From: Candidatus Magnetominusculus xianensis
GTDB taxonomy: Bacteria; Nitrospirota; Thermodesulfovibrionia; Thermodesulfovibrionales; Magnetobacteriaceae
DNA: 36,363 nt
NCBI GenBank assembly: GCA_001541255.1
Contig: LNQR01000119.1
Span: 1 to 36,363, forward strand
Direction of reading: 5' to 3'
The translations under genes were made by a program, and so were the position numbers. Under the pieces are notes generated by a model, which saw nothing but the letters and a program-made list of their open reading frames with translations, ran no database searches and was not told where the DNA came from. Below, piece after piece: positions 7,525 through 16,366 of the stretch. The number at the start of each line of letters is the position of its first letter. The first letter of the stretch is position 1.

Positions 7525-9324
7525 ATGATGTCTGATTTTCACAACGGGTCGCTGACCCAAAAAAAGCCTTATGCTATCACCCGCGGCAAGGTCATTTTCG
7601 ATTTTTCCCTGATGTACTGCGACACTCCGTCAAAGCTGCTCCAGAGCGAGCTGTTTACTATGATTATCAATGGGTTTATTAAACGCATTGAGACAAAACA
7701 AAGCAGGGTCTTTACCTTTTTACAAGAGTGTGTCCCATTGAGAAGGCGTGAATCGCTTACAAAATACATGACTGACTTGTTTCGCCTGCTTGCCAGCCAC
7801 ACGGCTGCTGAAATCATAGTCATGAACAGCCAATACTACGATGTGCTGTCAGACAAGGAATACCTGCTTGAGTTCATCGAAGAGCTGTATAACTACTGGC
7901 GGCGCTTCGAGAGATATATGTATATCGAGGCCCCTAAGCGCTCACATTACACACAGCAAAGCATTCACCACGCCCAGTTCATCAAGCTCCATGTCGAATT
8001 AAAGACAATCGTCCTGGAAACATACAGACACGTCAGGGAAAATCTGCTTGGGTTTAACCCGCGCGTCTACCGGCAGCTGCCAGCAGGGGCAAACATGGGC
8101 ATACTGCTTGAGAAAATCGACTGGAAATACCCCGAAGGTCTCAACTTCGTTAAAGATGTCGCCTTTATTCGGCTTGCCATTATGGAATCTCCGCTGATTT
8201 TATACCCGAAGATGAACAAACGCAAGGGGGCGTTTAAGGAAGTATTCAACCTGAAGGAAGACATGCTGCTGCTTATCCCTGAGCAGTGGATGTGCTATCC
8301 GGCAAAGATTGGGACGCTTACGGCATTTATATATTTTCACAGGGATTTCATATCACAGGGGCTGTCGCTGTGTAATCTCTTTGAGATTGCCGACTACGAG
8401 GACATTGATGACAAATCCCCTGATATTATGCTGTTTGTCGGCCTTAAGAATATGGATTTTGCAGGTGAGACGGTCTTTTATGAAGACAGAAAGACCGGCA
8501 CTCTCATAGGAATGATAAGATATGGAGAGGACATAGACTATTTCGGATATTTCAAGAAGATGCCGCTTACACTTCATAACATAGTGATGCTGGAGCGTGG
8601 GCGTCTGCCGCTGCACGGGGCAATGACATCTCTGACTATCAAATCCGGCACAAATGCCGGTGTTGTAATCGTCGGGGACAGCGGGGCTGGAAAGTCCGAG
8701 ACGCTTGAGGCGCTCAGGACTCTGGCCGATGAGCATATTCGTGACCTAAAGTTTATCTTTGACGATATGGGGTCTTTAAACTTCAGCGATGAAAAGGGAA
8801 TCACCGGCTACGGTACAGAGATAGGTGCATTTGTCAGGCTTGACGACCTTCAGCCCGGCTATGCCTATGAGGAGATAGACCGAAGTATCTTCATGAACCC
8901 TGATAAAACAAATGCCCGTCTCATCATCCCAATAACTACATACTACGATATTACACGCGGCTACAAGGTTGACATCGTTCTCTACGCCAATAACTATGAA
9001 CCAGTGGACGAGACACATCCAGTTATAGAGTTCTTTGACACACCGGAGAAGGCCCTGACGGTTTTTAGAAATGGCGCCAGATACGCTAAAGGCACGACAG
9101 ATGAAAAGGGCATTGTCAACACATACTTCGCCAATCCCTTTGGTGCCCCGCAGCGCAGAGATGTCCACGAGGAACTCGCAACCGCGTATTTTAACAAGAT
9201 GTTTGAGCTGGGCATCAAGGTAGGTCAGATAAGGACACAGCTTGGTGTTGAGGGCTTCGGGCAGGAAGGCCCGCGCGCAGCGGCGATGGAACTGTTTGAG
9301 GTTATTAAGGGGTTGAGAAACTAA
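7525..9324 (+). CDS. Large protein with HPr-kinase/PEPCK-like P-loop domain
   Basis: In this 599-aa protein the N-terminal 350 residues are of no family I recognise. The C-terminal part carries LPLHGAMTSLTI, then the P-loop GDSGAGKSE (residues 384-392), FIFDDMGSL, TEIGAFVRLDDLQPGY and NARLIIPI. The P-loop and the preceding His-Gly resemble HPr kinase/phosphorylase (H-G...GDSGxGKSE). The segment EIGAFVRLDDL...NARLIIPI resembles the related PEP carboxykinase fold. It is neither a canonical HprK (about 310 aa) nor a canonical ATP-PEPCK, because classical PEPCK kinase motifs are not seen. The likely activity is a nucleotide-dependent kinase; substrate unknown. ATG 7525 follows AAGGAAGG. It is monocistronic and followed by the heat-shock operon. 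Confidence 0.6.
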   Translation: MMSDFHNGSLTQKKPYAITRGKVIFDFSLMYCDTPSKLLQSELFTMIINGFIKRIETKQSRVFTFLQECVPLRRRESLTKYMTDLFRLLASHTAAEIIVMNSQYYDVLSDKEYLLEFIEELYNYWRRFERYMYIEAPKRSHYTQQSIHHAQFIKLHVELKTIVLETYRHVRENLLGFNPRVYRQLPAGANMGILLEKIDWKYPEGLNFVKDVAFIRLAIMESPLILYPKMNKRKGAFKEVFNLKEDMLLLIPEQWMCYPAKIGTLTAFIYFHRDFISQGLSLCNLFEIADYEDIDDKSPDIMLFVGLKNMDFAGETVFYEDRKTGTLIGMIRYGEDIDYFGYFKKMPLTLHNIVMLERGRLPLHGAMTSLTIKSGTNAGVVIVGDSGAGKSETLEALRTLADEHIRDLKFIFDDMGSLNFSDEKGITGYGTEIGAFVRLDDLQPGYAYEEIDRSIFMNPDKTNARLIIPITTYYDITRGYKVDIVLYANNYEPVDETHPVIEFFDTPEKALTVFRNGARYAKGTTDEKGIVNTYFANPFGAPQRRDVHEELATAYFNKMFELGIKVGQIRTQLGVEGFGQEGPRAAAMELFEVIKGLRN

Positions 9325-9338
9325 GGAATGAAAAATAC

Positions 9339-9366
9339 GTTAAGCAACTTAACACTTGATTAAGTT
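9339..9366. promoter_or_regulatory. HAIR-like inverted repeat, candidate HspR operator
   Basis: AACTTAA (9346-9352), a 7-nt spacer and TTAAGTT (9360-9366) form a perfect 7-N7-7 inverted repeat. This is the same geometry as the HspR box HAIR (CTTGAGT-N7-ACTCAAG), but with a different half-site. An overlapping palindrome GTTAAG-CAA-CTTAAC covers 9339-9353. CTTGA half-sites occur at 9355-9359 and 9379-9383, the latter overlapping the -35. HspR is encoded in the operon downstream, so autoregulation is likely by analogy; binding is inferred. Confidence 0.6.
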
Positions 9367-9379
9367 CAATAAATATAAC

Positions 9380-9408
9380 TTGACAAAGCTCTTATAAAGT
9401 GTTATAGT
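9380..9408 (+). promoter_or_regulatory. Sigma70-type promoter of dnaJ-hspR-clpB
   Basis: TTGACA (9380-9385), a 17-bp spacer and TATAGT (9403-9408) make a near-consensus promoter. The leader to the dnaJ ATG is about 62 nt. The putative operator lies immediately upstream, with one half-site overlapping the -35. Confidence 0.8.
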
Positions 9409-9477
9409 TAGACAGTGACGATTCGTCGCTGGTCGCTTTGGGCGGCTTAACAAATGCGTGCGAATACTGAGGCTGAT

Positions 9478-10527
9478 ATGTCTTCACCTGGGAATAGTGG
9501 GGTAAAAGATCATTATGCAACACTGGGCGTAAGCAAGAGCGCTACACATGATGAGATAAAAAAGGCATACCGGAAGCTGGCAAGGAAATGTCATCCCGAC
9601 CTGAATCCCGGGAGCAAGGAATGTGAGGCGAAGTCCAGGGAGATAAATGAGGCATATGACGTTATAGGTGACGAAAAAAAGCGTAAGGAATACGACGAGG
9701 CAAGGGCTAATCCGTTTGGCTCTGAAAACGGCTTTGAGTATTTCAGAAACGGCGCTAACGCCAGGCCATTTAATAGCGGTTTTGGCGGTAAAAAATACAC
9801 GGCGAACTATGATTTCGGGGGATTCGGAGACGTATTTTCTGAGCTATTCAAATTCAACGCCAGACCAGATACCCAAAGAGACAACAGAGGCGACGACCTG
9901 ACTGCAGAGTTGACACTGACACTTGACGAGGCATACACAGGCGTAACTAAGTCACTTACTATAAAGCGCGACGCGCTCTGCATAAACTGTGCAGGCAACG
10001 GGGTAAAGGGCGCCAGAGCATGCCATGTATGCAACGGCATGGGCACAGTTGCAGCCACAGATTCGATGAAAGTTAAAATTCCGCCGGGCGTAAACACCGG
10101 CAGCAAGGTAAGACTCAAGGGCAAGGGCGCTATGGGAGCAGGCGCTGCAGGAGATGTAGTCATAGAGATACAAGTCAAACCGCATCCTGTATTTAAGAGA
10201 AAGGACAATGATTTATATATAGACCTGCCGGTAACGTTTGTTGAGGCCGCACTTGGGGCAAAAATAGAGATACCATCTCTTAACGGCACATCTGTAATGA
10301 CCCTTCCTGAGGGGACTCAAAGCGGCAGGATATTCAAACTCAAGGGCAAGGGGATGCCGCTTCCTAAGGGCGCTGGCAGCGGTGATTTATATGTCGAGGT
10401 GCAGGTGGCAGTCCCGGCAAGGCTGACACAAAAGCAGAGAGAGCAGATAATCGCCCTTGATGATTTATATAAGGAAGACGTAAGAGAACACCTGAAAAAT
10501 TTGACAAGGGAACAGAGCCATGGCTAA
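9478..10527 (+). CDS. dnaJ: DnaJ-family co-chaperone with a single zinc centre
   Basis: This 349-aa Hsp40 has a J domain (DHYATLGVSKSATHDEIKKAYRKLA..., with the HPD triad), a short G/F-containing linker, and two DnaJ C-terminal domains (VKIPPGVNTGSKVRLKGKG; LPEGTQSGRIFKLKGKGMP). Only two CxxCxGxG repeats (CINCAGNG and CHVCNGMG) are present instead of four, so one zinc site is left. This is intermediate between DnaJ and zinc-less CbpA. ATG 9478 is preferred to ATG 9454, because GAGG lies 5 nt upstream and the family starts here. It is the first gene of the operon and overlaps hspR by 8 bp. It stimulates DnaK ATPase and delivers substrates to the chaperones. Confidence 0.93.
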   Translation: MSSPGNSGVKDHYATLGVSKSATHDEIKKAYRKLARKCHPDLNPGSKECEAKSREINEAYDVIGDEKKRKEYDEARANPFGSENGFEYFRNGANARPFNSGFGGKKYTANYDFGGFGDVFSELFKFNARPDTQRDNRGDDLTAELTLTLDEAYTGVTKSLTIKRDALCINCAGNGVKGARACHVCNGMGTVAATDSMKVKIPPGVNTGSKVRLKGKGAMGAGAAGDVVIEIQVKPHPVFKRKDNDLYIDLPVTFVEAALGAKIEIPSLNGTSVMTLPEGTQSGRIFKLKGKGMPLPKGAGSGDLYVEVQVAVPARLTQKQREQIIALDDLYKEDVREHLKNLTREQSHG

Positions 10528-10909
10528 GAACGATGACAGCAGACGACCCCTTTATGTAATCAGCGTAGTGGCGGAGATGTTTGACCTGCATCCCCAGACC
10601 CTGAGGCTCTATGAGCGGGAAGGGTTTATAGCACCGGCACGGCAAAATAACCAGCGCAAGTACTCGGATGAAGACATAAAGCAGTTGGAGTTTATTGTTG
10701 ATCTCACAAGAAAACTAGGCGTAAACAAGGCAGGGCTTGAGATAATCATGGAAATGCGGGGCAGACTTGAGGCCATGCGTAAAGAAATAGAGGGCATCAT
10801 GGACTACCTTGAGGAAGATACAAAGAGCTATTTCCAGGGCAGACTACAGCAAATACTTATTGGAAAACATGAGCCGCCCCCAAATGACAATGGAGGTGGC
10901 AGCAGATGA
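10520..10909 (+). CDS. hspR: HspR, MerR-family heat-shock repressor
   Basis: This 129-aa protein has a MerR winged helix ([48 protein letters not shown], residues 12-58) and a coiled-coil region ending in a short polar tail. It lacks the metal-binding cysteines of metal-sensing MerR proteins. The dnaJ-hspR-clpB order is the classical HspR context, in which HspR, with DnaK as co-repressor, represses the operon via HAIR sites. It overlaps dnaJ by 8 bp and clpB by 4 bp. Confidence 0.93.
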   Translation: MAKNDDSRRPLYVISVVAEMFDLHPQTLRLYEREGFIAPARQNNQRKYSDEDIKQLEFIVDLTRKLGVNKAGLEIIMEMRGRLEAMRKEIEGIMDYLEEDTKSYFQGRLQQILIGKHEPPPNDNGGGSR

Positions 10910-13536
10910 TGGATAATCTTACGATAAAAAGCCGCGAGGCCCTCAGAGACGCCCAGACAATTGCCGGCAGCAGGGGCAATCAGGAGCTGCAGCCCGAACA
11001 CATGCTCCTTGCCCTGACAGCGGACAAAGACGGAACTCCATCGCAGATTCTTGCAAAGGCAGGCGCTAATGTCGAAAGATTAAAGGCCGAGCTGGAGGCT
11101 GCCGTCTCCAGATTTCCACGTGTATCAGGGGCACAGCCCATTGGACACCTATACCTGTCTCCAAAACTGAAGGATGTATTTGACGAGGCAGGAGCAAGGG
11201 CCAAGCACATGAACGACGAATATGTCAGCGTCGAACACCTGCTCTTAGGGCTGATTCTTAAAGGCGGCGGTGCGTCCAAACTCCTGAAGGGCCATGGCAT
11301 AGACAGCGATGCGCTGCTTGCGGCTATGATGGAATTCAGAGGTACGCAGCGCGTCACTGATGAAAGCCCGGAGGAAAAATACCAGGCGCTAAAGAAATAT
11401 GGCAGGGACCTCAGCGCCCTTGCCGCTAAGGGAAAGCTTGACCCCGTAATAGGAAGAGACGAGGAAATCAGAAGGGTAATCCAGGTGCTTGCCCGAAGGA
11501 CAAAGAACAACCCGGTGATAATCGGAGAACCAGGGGTTGGTAAGACAGCCATAGCCGAAGGGCTTGCCGGGCGTATTGTAGCAGGGGATGTGCCGGAGAC
11601 GCTGAAAGACAAGACCGTAGTGGCGCTTGATTTAGGGGCGCTTGTGGCGGGGGCAAAGTACAGGGGTGAGTTTGAAGACAGACTGAAGGCAGTAATCAAG
11701 GAGGTAGAGGGTTCTGCGGGGAAGGTAATCCTGTTTATAGACGAGCTGCATACGCTTGTTGGGGCGGGGGCTGCCGAGGGTTCAATGGATGCCTCTAATA
11801 TGCTTAAGCCTGCCCTTGCACGCGGGGAACTCAGATGCGTTGGCGCTACCACGCTTGATGAATACAGGAAATATATAGAGAAAGACGCCGCGTTAGAGAG
11901 ACGTTTTCAGCCGGTTTATATAAAAGAGCCTACTGTGCAGGATACTATATCGATTCTGAGGGGGCTGAAAGAGCGCTATGAGATTCACCATGGGATAAAA
12001 TTCAGAGACTCTGCCCTGGTAGCCGCCGTTGTCCTGTCAAACCGCTATATATCGGACAGATTCCTGCCGGACAAGGCAATTGATTTAATAGACGAGGCGG
12101 CCTCGAAGCTGCGCATGGAGATGGACAGTATGCCTGCGGAACTCGACGAACTGGAGAGGCGTGTAAGGCAGCTTGAGATAGAGCGTCAGGCAATGCTCAG
12201 AGAAGACACAGAAGACTCAGCCCTTCAGCTTGAGAAAATAGACAAGACTGTAGTCGAACTTATCGACAAACGAGATGAGCTGCGCTCCCTATGGATGGGG
12301 GAAAAGGAAATCCTCTCCACAATCAGAAAGATAAAAGAGGAGATAGAAGACGCAAAGACAGAGGCCGAAAATGCCGAACGTGAGGGCAATCTAGCCCGAG
12401 CAGCGGAGCTGAAATATGGCCGCATTATAGAGCTTTCTAAATCACTGGAAGACCAAACCCGCCGTCTTGAGCACTGGCACGCTAACAGCAAAATGCTTAC
12501 AGACGTGGTAACAGAGGAGGATATCGCATGGGTGGTGTCGAGATGGACTGGAATTCCTATGCTGAGAATGCTTGAGACAGAGGTGGAAAAGCTCCTCCAC
12601 ATGGAGGACAGGCTGCGGCTCAGGGTGGTGGGACAGCCCGACGCAGTACAAATGGTCTCTAATGCGGTGAGAAGGGCAAGGGCTGGCATTCAGGACCCGA
12701 ACCGCCCAATAGGTTCATTCATATTCTTAGGGCCTACCGGTGTAGGGAAGACCGAACTTGCAAGGGCGCTCTCTGAGTTCCTGTTCGACGACGAAAACGC
12801 CATGAGACGTATTGATATGTCAGAGTATCAGGAAAAACACACGGTGTCGCGTCTTATTGGTGCCCCCCCGGGTTATGTCGGCTATGACGAGGGCGGGCAG
12901 CTTACTGAGGCCATTAGGAGACGCCCCTACAGCGTTGTCCTGTTTGATGAAATCGAAAAGGCACATCCAGAAGTATTTAATGTTTTGTTACAGATGCTCG
13001 ATGATGGAAGGCTGACAGACGGTCACGGCAGGACAGTGGACTTTAGAAACACTGTCATAATTATGACATCAAACGTAGGAAGTTCGTATATCCAGGAACA
13101 CTTGCAAGCCAGAGACTTCCCTGACTTAAATAATTCACGCATCAGCGGCGTTAAGGACAAGGTCATGGCAGAACTGCGGTCAATCTTCAGGCCGGAGTTT
13201 CTTAACAGGGTGGATGAGATAATAATATTCAACCCACTGACTAAAGAACTGATAAAACGCATTGTGGACATTCAGCTCTACAGAATGAGGCGGTACCTGA
13301 AGGACAAACGCATAGACATAGTGCTTTCAGACAGGGCAAAAGAGGCAGTCGCAGACATCGGCTACGACCCTGTCTATGGCGCAAGACCGTTGAAAAGGGC
13401 GCTGCAAACAGAAATATTAAACCCGCTGGCACTAAAGATAATCGAAAAGTCAGTAAAAGAAGGAGACACAATACAGGTGGACTATGAATATGGTAAAATG
13501 GTATTTACAGTAGCAGAAGCGGCAGAGCTGGCGTGA
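10906..13536 (+). CDS. clpB: ATP-dependent disaggregase ClpB
   Basis: This 876-aa Hsp104/ClpB has an N-terminal Clp repeat domain (residues 1-145), NBD1 with Walker A GEPGVGKT at about 207, and a coiled-coil middle domain (about 405-530). NBD2 carries Walker A GPTGVGKT at about 610, Walker [11 protein letters not shown], and a C-terminal D2-small domain ([16 protein letters not shown]). Length and the middle domain separate it from ClpA/ClpC. It lacks the IGF/L loop needed for ClpP binding, as expected for ClpB. It works with DnaK/DnaJ to resolubilise aggregates. The start codon overlaps the hspR stop, so translation is coupled. Confidence 0.97.
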   Translation: MMDNLTIKSREALRDAQTIAGSRGNQELQPEHMLLALTADKDGTPSQILAKAGANVERLKAELEAAVSRFPRVSGAQPIGHLYLSPKLKDVFDEAGARAKHMNDEYVSVEHLLLGLILKGGGASKLLKGHGIDSDALLAAMMEFRGTQRVTDESPEEKYQALKKYGRDLSALAAKGKLDPVIGRDEEIRRVIQVLARRTKNNPVIIGEPGVGKTAIAEGLAGRIVAGDVPETLKDKTVVALDLGALVAGAKYRGEFEDRLKAVIKEVEGSAGKVILFIDELHTLVGAGAAEGSMDASNMLKPALARGELRCVGATTLDEYRKYIEKDAALERRFQPVYIKEPTVQDTISILRGLKERYEIHHGIKFRDSALVAAVVLSNRYISDRFLPDKAIDLIDEAASKLRMEMDSMPAELDELERRVRQLEIERQAMLREDTEDSALQLEKIDKTVVELIDKRDELRSLWMGEKEILSTIRKIKEEIEDAKTEAENAEREGNLARAAELKYGRIIELSKSLEDQTRRLEHWHANSKMLTDVVTEEDIAWVVSRWTGIPMLRMLETEVEKLLHMEDRLRLRVVGQPDAVQMVSNAVRRARAGIQDPNRPIGSFIFLGPTGVGKTELARALSEFLFDDENAMRRIDMSEYQEKHTVSRLIGAPPGYVGYDEGGQLTEAIRRRPYSVVLFDEIEKAHPEVFNVLLQMLDDGRLTDGHGRTVDFRNTVIIMTSNVGSSYIQEHLQARDFPDLNNSRISGVKDKVMAELRSIFRPEFLNRVDEIIIFNPLTKELIKRIVDIQLYRMRRYLKDKRIDIVLSDRAKEAVADIGYDPVYGARPLKRALQTEILNPLALKIIEKSVKEGDTIQVDYEYGKMVFTVAEAAELA

Positions 13537-13564
13537 AATACTAATGAAGTTAGCCGTTGAGGAA

Positions 13565-13573
13565 TGTTATAAT
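13565..13573 (+). promoter_or_regulatory. Extended -10 promoter before the 256-aa protein/PIN pair
   Basis: TGTTATAAT (13565-13573) is an exact TGn-TATAAT extended -10. It lies 30 nt before the ATG and just after the clpB stop, so the pair can be transcribed independently of the heat-shock operon. Confidence 0.6.
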
Positions 13574-13603
13574 AATAAATAGGGCACAGCTTTAGGGAGC
13601 GGA

Positions 13604-14374
13604 ATGGAAGGTATAATGGAAATAAAGTTTGCAGGGGAGAAGATTCTCCCTGAGACCATTCGGGCAAGAGATTTAGCCGAACTCGTTTCTAAGGTCGAAG
13701 AGTCTTTGACCGCAATAATAGTCAAGGACAATGCAGATGTCAATCCTGATGACATTGTTATCGGTTTAGTCAATATCGAAAAAGGCAGTACAATACTCAC
13801 CTTTGAGTCCTCCAGAGCAGACCTGGCCTTAAATGCTTTCACTGTGCTATCTGATGCAATAGCTACGGGTGATTACTACAAAATTCCATCAAATTCTGTC
13901 AAAGGAATCAAATCTGTATATGATTTTATAAAGAAAGGAGATTGTGTGGCAGAGTTCAGGACTCAATCTGGCAGCGTAAAACCATTAGCTTTTATTTCCC
14001 CGCAAACTGAGATAATATTTCCAACGGCTACTCAACTCTCAGGAAAAACAGTAATCTATGGCAAGGTAATTCGTGCAGGCGGGAAAACTCCAATAATTGG
14101 GATAGAACTTATCGACAATAGAATAATTTATTGTGATGTAAGCGAATCAATAGCAAAAGTAATAGCACGCAGGCTTTATTGTTGGGTAGGATTCTCGGGA
14201 ATAGCAAAGTGGAATGCCGATGATTATTCAATTGAATCTTTTAATATTGAAGAGATTATAGACTATGAAGATATGCCAATTACTAAAAGCATATCAAAAC
14301 TATCTTTAATAGCAGGAAGATATTTTCAGGATGATATAGATGTTGTTAAAATTATTTCAGAGATGCGCAGCTGA
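13604..14374 (+). CDS. Protein of unknown function paired with a PIN-domain gene
   Basis: This 256-aa protein is from no family I can name. It has no signal peptide or membrane helix. The N-terminal half is mixed alpha/beta (ETIRARDLAELVSKVEESL..., IVIGLVNIEKGSTILTF). The C-terminal half is beta-rich and possibly OB- or SH3-like (GKTVIYGKVIRAGGKTPIIGIELIDNRIIYCDVSESIAKVIARRLYCWVGFSGIAKW). Its stop is 2 nt from the PIN gene start, so the two are surely co-transcribed. The region is more AT-rich than clpB or lexA, suggesting acquisition. It occupies the antitoxin position but is far larger than classical VapB antitoxins. The start has GGGAG 4 nt upstream; ATG 13616 is an alternative. Confidence 0.7.
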   Translation: MEGIMEIKFAGEKILPETIRARDLAELVSKVEESLTAIIVKDNADVNPDDIVIGLVNIEKGSTILTFESSRADLALNAFTVLSDAIATGDYYKIPSNSVKGIKSVYDFIKKGDCVAEFRTQSGSVKPLAFISPQTEIIFPTATQLSGKTVIYGKVIRAGGKTPIIGIELIDNRIIYCDVSESIAKVIARRLYCWVGFSGIAKWNADDYSIESFNIEEIIDYEDMPITKSISKLSLIAGRYFQDDIDVVKIISEMRS

Positions 14375-14376
14375 CA

Positions 14377-14865
14377 ATGAAATATATTTGCTTAGATACC
14401 CATATTCTTATATGGGGTATGAGTGGAAAGTCGGCAGAGAGCCAGGATATAATGGTTTCAAAAGCTAAACGATTTATTAAATGGCTTGCAGATGATAAAG
14501 ATATAAGAATACTATTACCAATAAATGTAGTTGCAGAATTTCTTTGTTTCATTCCCTGTGAGGAGCATAATAAGATACTATCGGTGTTCAATGAATCTTT
14601 TATTATTGCACCATTTGATGTAGCCGCAGCAAGCTGCTTTGCAAAAATATATCATAAGAAACTTAAAGATGGGACAATTGAGCAAATGAAGCAGGATGAA
14701 ATCACAAAGGTAAGGGTAAAGTTTGATTGTCAGATTGTATCCATTGCCCTAACTCATAATGTACCGATTATTTATAGCCACGACGAAAAACTATCAAAAT
14801 ATTTTTGTGACTATATTAAAGTTGAGGAAATGCCTGATATCCCACAACAGGAATTATTAAATTAA
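14377..14865 (+). CDS. PIN-domain ribonuclease-like protein
   Basis: This 162-aa PIN-fold protein has the expected acidic residues: D7 (CLDTHILIWGM), E54 (INVVAEFL), D117 (KFDCQIVSIAL) and D136 (YSHDEKL). PIN domains are metal-dependent RNases; most stand-alone members are VapC-type toxins. Here the partner upstream is a 256-aa protein instead of a short VapB, with only a 2-nt gap. It is AT-rich like its partner. The likely role is RNA cleavage in a toxin-antitoxin-like or regulatory module; the target is unknown. Confidence 0.8.
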   Translation: MKYICLDTHILIWGMSGKSAESQDIMVSKAKRFIKWLADDKDIRILLPINVVAEFLCFIPCEEHNKILSVFNESFIIAPFDVAAASCFAKIYHKKLKDGTIEQMKQDEITKVRVKFDCQIVSIALTHNVPIIYSHDEKLSKYFCDYIKVEEMPDIPQQELLN

Positions 14866-14875
14866 TCGGGGGCGC

Positions 14876-15526
14876 ATGAGATTCATGGCAGACGAGAAAA
14901 AATTGTGTGATCAGTTATCTGACAAGCCCCCGGATATTTTCTTTAGAATATCCACTGACGGTCAGATACTATTTATATCTGACTGCGTGGAGAGGTTAAC
15001 GGGCTTCAGCCCCGATGATATAAAATCATGCACGTTTTGGGAACTATTTGCTGGCACAGGGCACACGGCAGCAATGCCGCAGATAATATTCGCTATGCTC
15101 AATGAAAAGGGAAGGGCAGAGGGTATTGAGATGCTTATAAAAACACGTGATAACAGCCCATTCATGGCGTCTCTGCACGCGTACTATTTTAGGGAAAATG
15201 ACGCCTTAACCATAGAAGGCTCTCTAAGAGATATTTCAAACCTGCCGCATTTCCCTGATGATTCCGAAAAAATAACGGCAGCACATCAATCGGCTGCGGC
15301 TATGGCACACGAGATAAATAACCTGTTGACAAGCGCCTCTTTGTCTGCTCAGTTAATTGAGCAAAAACTAAGTAAATCCACAGCCCCGGAGGCTGTTACA
15401 CAAAAACTTGCGCGCTTGCAGAAAAACATAGACAAGGCCGCCTTGATAGCAAAAAATCTTATGTCGATAACCAGGACATACAACAGTGAGTTTACGCCTA
15501 ATCAACAGGACAGGTATATCGGATGA
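14876..15526 (+). CDS. PAS-HisKA sensor kinase lacking its ATPase domain (probably decayed)
   Basis: The 216-aa product has a PAS domain (IFFRISTDGQILFISDCVERLTGFSPDD...) and a HisKA phospho-acceptor helix with the H-box AMAHEINNLL. It ends shortly after the second helix (NLMSITRTYNSEF) with no N, G1 or G2 boxes. A remnant of the missing HATPase domain occurs in another frame right downstream: RTGISDDDLSRVFNLTTKEG at about 15502-15561 resembles the G1/F-box region (DNGxGIsxxxlxrvFxxFfTTKexG). The gene therefore seems to have lost about 90 codons of the catalytic domain by deletion, leaving a protein unable to phosphorylate by itself. It could still dimerise and be phosphorylated in trans, but decay is more likely. 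Confidence 0.75.
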   Translation: MRFMADEKKLCDQLSDKPPDIFFRISTDGQILFISDCVERLTGFSPDDIKSCTFWELFAGTGHTAAMPQIIFAMLNEKGRAEGIEMLIKTRDNSPFMASLHAYYFRENDALTIEGSLRDISNLPHFPDDSEKITAAHQSAAAMAHEINNLLTSASLSAQLIEQKLSKSTAPEAVTQKLARLQKNIDKAALIAKNLMSITRTYNSEFTPNQQDRYIG

Positions 15527-15572
15527 TGACTTATCAAGGGTATTTAATCTTACAACAAAGGAGGGCGTCACA

Positions 15573-16223
15573 TTGAAAAAAATCCTCATTGCCGACGACA
15601 ACACAGAACTAAGAGAGAGCATCGCCGAGGTAATGGCAGATGCAGGGTATCACACGGAATTTGCCGCTAACGGCAAAGAGGCCGCAGCAAAGGCTGCAGA
15701 GATAGATTTTGACATCGTACTCTTAGATATGCTTATGCCAGTCATGAAGGGGGCAGAGGCGCTTTTGGAGATAAAAAAGACAAGGCCGTCGGCCAAGGTA
15801 ATCGTCATGACAGCGTTTTCAAGCATAGAAAATGCTGTTGAGATAATTAAAAAAGGGGCGTCGGACTATATTGTAAAACCATTTAAAATTGATCAACTGC
15901 TTACCATAGTACGCCGTGAGATTGAAGAGGCCGGCTTTGAAAAAGACACTGTAAATATCGACCTTGACCGCCTGTTTAACTGTCTGTCCAACCCCATAAG
16001 GCGTAATATAATAAAATTCCTTCACCGCAGCAAAGAGATGCGTTTTATGGAACTAAACAGAGAACTCAAAATGGATGACCACACCAAACTCGTCTTTCAC
16101 CTAAAAATCCTCAAAGAGGCCGGTATCTCTACCCAGGATAAAAGCAAAAACTACATGCTGACGCATGAAGGTATGCGGGTGTTTCAGAGTCTAACGCTTA
16201 TTGAGAATTATCTTGTTCCATAA
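15573..16223 (+). CDS. Response regulator with ArsR-like winged-helix output
   Basis: This protein of about 216 aa has an N-terminal receiver domain: KKILIADDN with the acidic pair, phospho-acceptor Asp in DIVLLDMLMPVMKG, VIVMTAFS with the switch Thr, and DYIVKPF with the Lys. It is followed by a winged-helix of ArsR/HTH_20 type (LFNCLSNPIRRNIIKFLHRSKEMRFMELNRELKMDDHTKLVFHLKILKEAGIS). This output is unlike the usual OmpR, NarL or NtrC types. TTG 15573 is chosen, with GGAGG 8 nt upstream and the receiver beta-1 directly following. The in-frame upstream codons belong to the remnant of the kinase. The cognate kinase is probably the damaged gene just upstream. Confidence 0.85.
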   Translation: MKKILIADDNTELRESIAEVMADAGYHTEFAANGKEAAAKAAEIDFDIVLLDMLMPVMKGAEALLEIKKTRPSAKVIVMTAFSSIENAVEIIKKGASDYIVKPFKIDQLLTIVRREIEEAGFEKDTVNIDLDRLFNCLSNPIRRNIIKFLHRSKEMRFMELNRELKMDDHTKLVFHLKILKEAGISTQDKSKNYMLTHEGMRVFQSLTLIENYLVP

Positions 16224-16366
16224 ACGATAGAATATGGTATCTCTGGGTATGTGAATAATTATTCACATATATCAGGTTTTGCAGAATAAGATTTATCTTG
16301 TAATGGGCTTTTATCATATTATATAGTAAATACAGGGACATGGTTATGAAGGTATATAATAAAGAG
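16224..16366. other. Intergenic region with a 22-bp perfect palindrome
   Basis: Positions 16248-16269 are a perfect 22-bp inverted repeat without spacer, core GTGAATAATTATTCAC (16251-16266), 25 bp after the response-regulator stop. It is AT-rich and has no T-tract, so it looks more like an operator for a dimeric regulator than a terminator. A TATAAT at 16355-16360 could be the -10 of the structured RNA that follows; no good -35 is seen. Confidence 0.5.

Noticed and set aside
10980..11852. 290-aa open frame antisense to clpB
   Set aside because: It lies fully inside a clear clpB reading frame, has low-complexity Ser/Ala/Pro content and no known motif.
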